Source: Actinoplanes couchii
GTDB lineage: Bacteria > Actinomycetota > Actinomycetes > Mycobacteriales > Micromonosporaceae
Direction of reading: 5' to 3'
Assembly: GCF_016862075.1 (NCBI RefSeq)
Contig: NZ_BOMG01000027.1
Coordinates: forward strand, 180,797 to 244,796
DNA: 64,000 nt
Numbering within the stretch: position 1 is the stretch's first letter; each line of letters starts with the position of its first letter. Made by a program: the position numbers and the translations under genes. A model generated the notes under the pieces. It saw only the letters and a list, made by a program, of their open reading frames with translations. It had not been told where the DNA came from and ran no database searches. Of this stretch, positions 59,448 to 64,000 are shown piece after piece.

Positions 59448-61622
59448 ATGGTCGGCACGGTAGGATCCGGAGCGGCGGGGTTCGGATTGGATGGTCTCCA
59501 CCCGGCGCCGCTCAGCGCGGTGCCCGTGCAGACGTCCGGCGCGCCGCACACCGGGCTCGGGTGCGCGGCCCTGGTGCACGCCTTCGACTGGTCGGCCACC
59601 TCACTCGGCCCGATCATCCGGTGGGATCCGGCGGTGCGGGCCGCGGTCGAGCTGGTGCTGGCCTCCCCGGTGCCGATGCTGCTGACCGTCGGCGACGACT
59701 TCACGGTGATCTACAACGACGCCTATGCCGAGGTTCTCGACACGTTGCACCCGTCGGCGCTGGGCCGGCCGGCCGCGCGGGCGTTCGGCGACGCGTGGGA
59801 GCAGCCGGGCCTGGGCGACGTGATCCAGCAGGTGCACCGCAGCAGCCGGGCGATCCTGGAGCCGGAGAGTCAGGTGCCGTTCGCGCCGGGGCACCCGGAG
59901 GCCGCCTTCTACACCCGCGGCCACTCGGTGATCCGCACGTCGCGGGGCGAGGTGGCCGGGGTGCTGACGGTCGCCGCCGAGACCACCCACGTGGTCCACC
60001 GGCTGCAGAGTCTCGGCGAGCTGACCGCCCGGCTGGCCGCCACGCTGACGATCGACGACGTCACGCGTGTCGTCCTGGCGTACGCGATGGCGTCCTTCGA
60101 TCTTGATCACTGCGTCCTGGCCGTCGACGACGGCCTGGCCTATCGCTATGTGCGCCGCATCCGCGGCGAGATGCTCGACGAGGCCGACGAGCGGCTGCCC
60201 CCGGTGTGGCGGCGGGTCGGCGCGGATCCGGCGGCGCCCGCGGTGGCGGCGGCCGAGACCGGTCTGGCGACGTTCGTGTCGGACGGCGAGCCGCTGCGCG
60301 AGGTGGCGTCCGACCGGCACGAGACGCTGGTCCGGTCGCTGGCCGCGCTGCCGTTGCGCACCCCGTCGGTGCGGGGCGCGCTGACCGTCGGGTTCCGCCG
60401 GGCCCATGTCTGGCTGCCCGCCGAGCGCGCCCTGCTGAAAGCGGCTGCCGAGCTGGTCGCGCAGGCCGCCGAGCGGGCCCGGCAGTTCGAGGCCCAGCAC
60501 GGCACGGCCCAGTTGCTGCAGCGCAGCATGCTCCCCGAGCACCTGCCCGAGCTGGACACCTTCCGCATCGCGGCGCGTTACGACGTGGGTGTCGACGGCA
60601 ACGCGGCGGGCGGCGACTTCTACGACGCGTTCCACCTGGCCGACGGCCGGCTGGCGATGGTTCTCGGCGACGTGGCCGGGCACGACGTGCGGGCCGCCGC
60701 GGTGATGGGGCAGGTCCGGGCCGCGCTGCGGGCGATGGCGCTGACCGATCCGGCGCCGCCGAGTGTGCTGGCCGGGCTGGACCGGCTGGTCGGTTCGCTG
60801 GGCGCCGAGTCCCGTAACGAGGAGATCTTCGTGACCGTCGTCTACGGGGTCCTCGACCCGTCGGACGGCACGGTCACCCTGGCCAGCGCCGGGCATCCGC
60901 CGCCGGTGCTGCGCCGGGCCGGGCACGGTGGCGAGCCGGCCACCGCCGAGCTGGTGAAGGTGCCGCCCGGCGCCCCACTCGGGTTGGGTGGGCGCTGGCA
61001 GACCGGCACTCTGCGGCTGGAGCGCGGCGACACCATCCTGATGTTCAGCGACGGGGTGGTCGAGCGGCGTGGCCGGGCCCTCAACGAGGGGCTGGACGCG
61101 CTGGTGGCCGCCGCGGCCGCGTCGCCGAGCGGCGATCCGCGCAACATGTGCTCGCTGGCCACCGCCGCGGTGGCCGGCACCACCGACGACGACGTGGCGG
61201 TCCTCGCGGTGGAGCACGCGATGGCGATGAGCCGGTCGGCGACCATGCAGGTGGCGGCCGAGCCGACCGGTCCGAGCCGGGTGCGGCAGTGGATGTCCGC
61301 GCGGCTGCGCGAGTGGAACGTGCCGGAGCCGGTGATCGGCTCGGCGATCCTGTGCACCAGCGAGCTGACCACCAACGCCCTGCTGCACGCCGGCACCCCG
61401 GCCCAGGTGCACATCGATCTGAACGGGGAGCGGCTGCTGGTGTCGGTCGCCGACACCGGCACCCGGGGCAGTGTGATCCGGGCCCGCGCCGACGCCCTGG
61501 CCAGCCGGGGCCGTGGTCTGGGCCTGATCGAGGATCTCAGCGACTCGTGGGGCACCGACCCGACGGTGCGCGGATCGACCGTGTGGTTCGAGATGCTCTT
61601 GGCGGGTAAACCGCCCGCATGA
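59448..61622 (+). CDS. SpoIIE-type PP2C phosphatase with PAS/GAF sensor and HATPase domain
   Basis: 724 aa. Order: PAS-like (~50-180), GAF (~195-340), SpoIIE PP2C phosphatase (~370-590; GGDFYDAFHLADGRLAMVLGD, VAGHDVRAAAVMG, FSDGVVE) and a C-terminal HATPase_c anti-sigma-like kinase (~610-724; TSELTTNALLHA, VSVADTG, GRGLGLIEDLSD). This layout is typical of partner-switching regulators of stress sigma factors in Streptomyces and relatives. Its last base overlaps the antiporter start (ATGA). Confidence 0.94.
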   Translation: MVGTVGSGAAGFGLDGLHPAPLSAVPVQTSGAPHTGLGCAALVHAFDWSATSLGPIIRWDPAVRAAVELVLASPVPMLLTVGDDFTVIYNDAYAEVLDTLHPSALGRPAARAFGDAWEQPGLGDVIQQVHRSSRAILEPESQVPFAPGHPEAAFYTRGHSVIRTSRGEVAGVLTVAAETTHVVHRLQSLGELTARLAATLTIDDVTRVVLAYAMASFDLDHCVLAVDDGLAYRYVRRIRGEMLDEADERLPPVWRRVGADPAAPAVAAAETGLATFVSDGEPLREVASDRHETLVRSLAALPLRTPSVRGALTVGFRRAHVWLPAERALLKAAAELVAQAAERARQFEAQHGTAQLLQRSMLPEHLPELDTFRIAARYDVGVDGNAAGGDFYDAFHLADGRLAMVLGDVAGHDVRAAAVMGQVRAALRAMALTDPAPPSVLAGLDRLVGSLGAESRNEEIFVTVVYGVLDPSDGTVTLASAGHPPPVLRRAGHGGEPATAELVKVPPGAPLGLGGRWQTGTLRLERGDTILMFSDGVVERRGRALNEGLDALVAAAAASPSGDPRNMCSLATAAVAGTTDDDVAVLAVEHAMAMSRSATMQVAAEPTGPSRVRQWMSARLREWNVPEPVIGSAILCTSELTTNALLHAGTPAQVHIDLNGERLLVSVADTGTRGSVIRARADALASRGRGLGLIEDLSDSWGTDPTVRGSTVWFEMLLAGKPPA

Positions 61623-62878
61623 TTCTGGCGGGCGTCACGGTCTCCGATGCGTTGTTCGCTCTCTTCGGAGCCGGGGCCCTGCTCGCGGGCATTCTGCCGC
61701 GCGTCCTGGAGCGCCGTCCGCTGTCGATGCCGATGACGTTCCTGGGGCTGGGGCTGCTGCTGTTCGGGTTGCCGCTGGGCCTGCCCGAGGCTGATCCGCT
61801 GGCCCATCCGGAGCTGACCGAGCATCTCACCGAGATCTGCGTGATCGTCGCGCTGATGGGCGCCGGGCTGAAGATCGACAGGCCGTTCGGCAGGCGCCGC
61901 TGGGCGTCGACCGGGCGGCTGCTGATCGTGGCGATGCCGGTGACGATCGCGGCGACGGCGCTGCTCGGCTGGTGGTGGGCGGGGCTGGTACCGGCGTCGG
62001 CGCTGCTGCTGGGCGCGGCGATGGCCCCGACCGACCCGGTGCTGGCCTCGGACGTGCAGGTGGGCGAGCCGACCGACGAGGAGGATTCCGAGGACGAGGT
62101 GCGGTTCGCGCTCACCTCGGAGGCGGGGCTCAACGACGGGCTGGCGTTCCCGTTCGTCTATGCGGCGATCGCGATCGCGTTGCACGGGCTCGATCCGGCC
62201 GGCTGGTTCTCCGACTGGGTGCTCGTCGACGTCCTCTACAAAGGCGTGGTCGGGCTGGCCGGTGGCGCGCTGGTCGGCCGGCTGCTCGGGCGGCTCTTCT
62301 TCCGCGCGCGGCGCGACTCGTTGCGGTTGGCCCGGCACTCCGAGGGGTTCCAGGCCCTGGCCGCGACCTTCCTGGCGTACGGGCTGGTGGAGGTGGTCGG
62401 CGGCTACGGTTTCATCGCGGTGTTCGTGGCGGCGCGGGCGATCCGGGCGGCCGAGCGGTCCCACGAGTACCACCAGGTGCTGCACGATTTCGCCGAGCAG
62501 ATCGAGCGGCTGATGACCGTTCTGCTGCTGCTCCTGCTCGGTGGCGCGGTGGTCGGCGGGCTGCTGGCGCCGCTCACCTGGCAGGCCGCTCTGGCCGGGC
62601 TCGCCCTGGTCTTCGTGATCCGTCCACTATCTGCTTTCGCCGCTTTGCGCGGTGCGCCCGGACGCACCTCGGAACACTGGGTGATCGCTACGTTCGGTAT
62701 CCGTGGCGTCGGCACGTTTTATTACTTAGCGTACGCAGTTACGCACGCTGATTTCCCGAACGCCGATCTCCTGTGGGCCACCGCGGCATTCGTCGTCGTC
62801 GTGTCCGTGGTGCTGCACGGAGTAGCCGCGACTCCGGTGATGCGTAACCTGGATCACTCGGCTGCTCACCAAGAGTAA
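61619..62878 (+). CDS. Cation/proton antiporter, CPA1-like
   Basis: 419-aa membrane transporter of about twelve helices with the APTDPVLASDV ion-binding motif and EAGLNDGLAFPFVY. It exchanges Na+ or K+ for H+. It overlaps the phosphatase gene by four bases, so output of the stress-sensing phosphatase and ion homeostasis are co-regulated at the translational level. A KefB/NhaP-like assignment is likely. Confidence 0.93.
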   Translation: MILAGVTVSDALFALFGAGALLAGILPRVLERRPLSMPMTFLGLGLLLFGLPLGLPEADPLAHPELTEHLTEICVIVALMGAGLKIDRPFGRRRWASTGRLLIVAMPVTIAATALLGWWWAGLVPASALLLGAAMAPTDPVLASDVQVGEPTDEEDSEDEVRFALTSEAGLNDGLAFPFVYAAIAIALHGLDPAGWFSDWVLVDVLYKGVVGLAGGALVGRLLGRLFFRARRDSLRLARHSEGFQALAATFLAYGLVEVVGGYGFIAVFVAARAIRAAERSHEYHQVLHDFAEQIERLMTVLLLLLLGGAVVGGLLAPLTWQAALAGLALVFVIRPLSAFAALRGAPGRTSEHWVIATFGIRGVGTFYYLAYAVTHADFPNADLLWATAAFVVVVSVVLHGVAATPVMRNLDHSAAHQE

Positions 62879-62983
62879 GTTAATACTGCTCTAAACCGGA
62901 CAATGAACCGGCTGGTGGTGACGAAGCGTTATCAGTGCCGTAGAGTATGAAGGCAACTGGGGATGTCCACCATGGAGCGGCAC

Positions 62984-63739
62984 ATGCGGATCAGAGGCTA
63001 TGCACCACTGACACCTTGCTGGGTGGAACTGGCGAGTGCGGACCCCGCACGCGCGGCACAGTTCTACGGAGAGTTGTTCGGCTGGGAGTCGGCGGGTGAT
63101 CGGTTCAAGCTCGGGGGGCGTGCCGTCGCCGGCCTCACCCGCAGCCAGTACGACCGGCCCGACGGCTGGCTGACACACCTGAGCACACCCGACCTCGAGG
63201 AGACGCTCGAGCAGGTCGCCCTCTCCGGCGGGCACTGCCTGAGCCACCCGGCGGAGGCGCACGGCGGACGGCGCGCGATCGTCGCCGACCCGAACGGCGC
63301 CATCATCGGCCTCTGGCAGGGGTACGACTTCGCCGGCGCACAGGCCGGCAACGAGCCCGGCACCATGTCCTGGCCGGAACTCATCACCGACGACCCGGAC
63401 AGCGCGGCCCGTTTCTACGGCTCCGCGTTCGGCTGGCTGCTGCAGCACGAGTTCGGCGCGGGCGAGTGGCTGAACCACGCGCACGACGCCATCGCCGGTC
63501 TGGCGCCCGGATTCCGGGGCGCCTGGTGGCGTGCCGCGTTCCAGGTGGAGGACATCCAGGCCACCGCCGACCACTGCGAACGCATGGGTGGCGCGGTGAT
63601 CCTGGAACCGTCCGAGGCCGGCCTGACGGCTCTGGCCGAGTTGCGTGACCCGTTCGGCGCCCGTTTCACGATCGCCGCGCCGGTCCACCACCCGGTGGAG
63701 CTGACCGTCTCGCTGGGCAGCCTGCCCGCCTGGGACTGA
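62984..63739 (+). CDS. Two-domain VOC (glyoxalase-like) protein
   Basis: 251 aa with two VOC repeats (about 12-118 and 137-247): CWVELASADPARAAQFYGEL and WPELITDDPDSAARFYGSAF. ATG 62984 (MRIRGYAPLTPCW) has GGAG six bases upstream; ATGs at 62963 and 62972 are alternatives. Proteins of this type often confer glyoxal, antibiotic or xenobiotic resistance, but the ligand is unknown. Confidence 0.9.
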   Translation: MRIRGYAPLTPCWVELASADPARAAQFYGELFGWESAGDRFKLGGRAVAGLTRSQYDRPDGWLTHLSTPDLEETLEQVALSGGHCLSHPAEAHGGRRAIVADPNGAIIGLWQGYDFAGAQAGNEPGTMSWPELITDDPDSAARFYGSAFGWLLQHEFGAGEWLNHAHDAIAGLAPGFRGAWWRAAFQVEDIQATADHCERMGGAVILEPSEAGLTALAELRDPFGARFTIAAPVHHPVELTVSLGSLPAWD

Positions 63740-63773
63740 CCCGCTCCACAGCACCGACAAGTACATACGCGGA

Positions 63774-63801
63774 AGAGGCCGACCCTCCGGGGCCGGCCTC
63801 T
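63774..63801 (+). terminator. Terminator after the two-domain VOC gene
   Basis: AGAGGCCG (63774-63781) pairs with CGGCCTCT (63794-63801), with an internal GC-rich loop, 35 nt after the stop and followed by CCGCGTTTCC. A GC-rich actinobacterial terminator. Confidence 0.7.
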
Positions 63802-63952
63802 CCGCGTTTCCAGCCGCACTCCGAATCCCCGGAGGGCGACGGCCCGGAAAAGTGCTCCGAGAGGCGACGGACCGGAAGGGTCTGCTTCGGGAGATGGCGG
63901 CCCGGCCGGGTCTCCTTCGAGAGGCGGAAGCCCGGTTCGAATTCCCGGCGGC

Positions 63953-64000
63953 GCGGTCCGGATTCCCAGCGGCGGTGCGGTCCGGATTCCCAGCGGCGGC
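63953..64000. repeat. 24-nt tandem repeat at the window edge
   Basis: Two copies of a 24-nt unit beginning GCGGTCCGGATTCCCAGC (63953-63976 and 63977-64000) differ at one base, with a weaker half-copy at 63931-63952. The array continues past the window edge. The 260 bp after the VOC gene otherwise carry no gene. Confidence 0.65.

Noticed and set aside
1..64000. CRISPR arrays, rRNA or tRNA genes and insertion sequences.
   Set aside because: No regularly spaced repeats with unique spacers, no transposase-like reading frame and no ribosomal sequence was seen. tRNAs were looked for only by eye, so a cryptic one cannot be excluded.

Overview
The window is chromosomal DNA from a high-GC Gram-positive actinobacterium. 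GC is very high at third codon positions, GTG/TTG starts are frequent, and the left third follows a conserved actinobacterial gene order. Reading right to left, thrS, a HIT nucleotide hydrolase, pgsA, patA, pimA, pdxT/pdxS, yebC, ruvC-ruvA-ruvB, yajC-secD-secF and apt run in nearly the order of the Mycobacterium tuberculosis Rv2614c-Rv2584c block. Several accessory proteins (DUF4235/DUF3618/DUF1206 proteins, CBM2 and ricin-type lectin fusions, a GAF/PP2C/HATPase phosphatase) suggest Micromonosporaceae, probably Actinoplanes or a close relative. The genus is inferred from gene content and was not tested.

Layout. 1-6.5 kb: purine salvage (apt, partial), Sec accessory proteins (SecF, SecD, YajC) and the RuvABC Holliday-junction resolvasome, all leftward. 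6.5-7.8 kb: inserted accessory genes, namely a sigma-region-2-like membrane protein and a VapBC toxin-antitoxin pair. 7.9-20.5 kb: YebC, divergent PLP synthase genes pdxT and pdxS, the phosphatidylinositol mannoside pathway (pgsA-patA-pimA), an EF-G2-type GTPase, HIT hydrolase, a membrane diguanylate cyclase and thrS. 20.8-25.7 kb: an OmpR-type two-component system followed by a large secreted multidomain protein and a 48-aa membrane protein. 25.7-33.3 kb: adenosine deaminase, trans-aconitate methyltransferase-like protein, aldo/keto reductase, cold-shock protein and a leftward set of small envelope proteins (DUF4235, DUF3618, holin-like, MscS channel, DUF1206). 33.3-42.6 kb: GH3 hydrolase, RecQ-type helicase, LCP-family protein, metallo-beta-lactamase-fold hydrolase and a large LuxR-type ATPase regulator. 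42.6-54.4 kb: a methyltransferase, a truncated HXXEE-like remnant, a VOC gene without a proper stop, an AraC regulator, a coupled ABC exporter/NarL two-component operon, a glycosyltransferase and SRPBCC proteins. 54.4-64 kb: small membrane proteins, a repeat-rich membrane protein with a 13-nt tandem array at its 3' end, a CBM2-like anchored protein, a SpoIIE-type phosphatase coupled to a cation/proton antiporter, and a two-domain VOC protein.

No rRNA, tRNA, CRISPR array, transposase or prophage was recognised. The observations most worth following up are the secreted protein whose peptidase-like domain appears to lack the zinc-binding HExxH motif, the sigma-like domain fused to a membrane helix, two tiny membrane-protein genes with the same apparent leaderless promoter layout, a 24-bp perfect palindrome before the ABC/two-component operon, the stop-less VOC frame, and the 13-nt array that crosses a stop codon.
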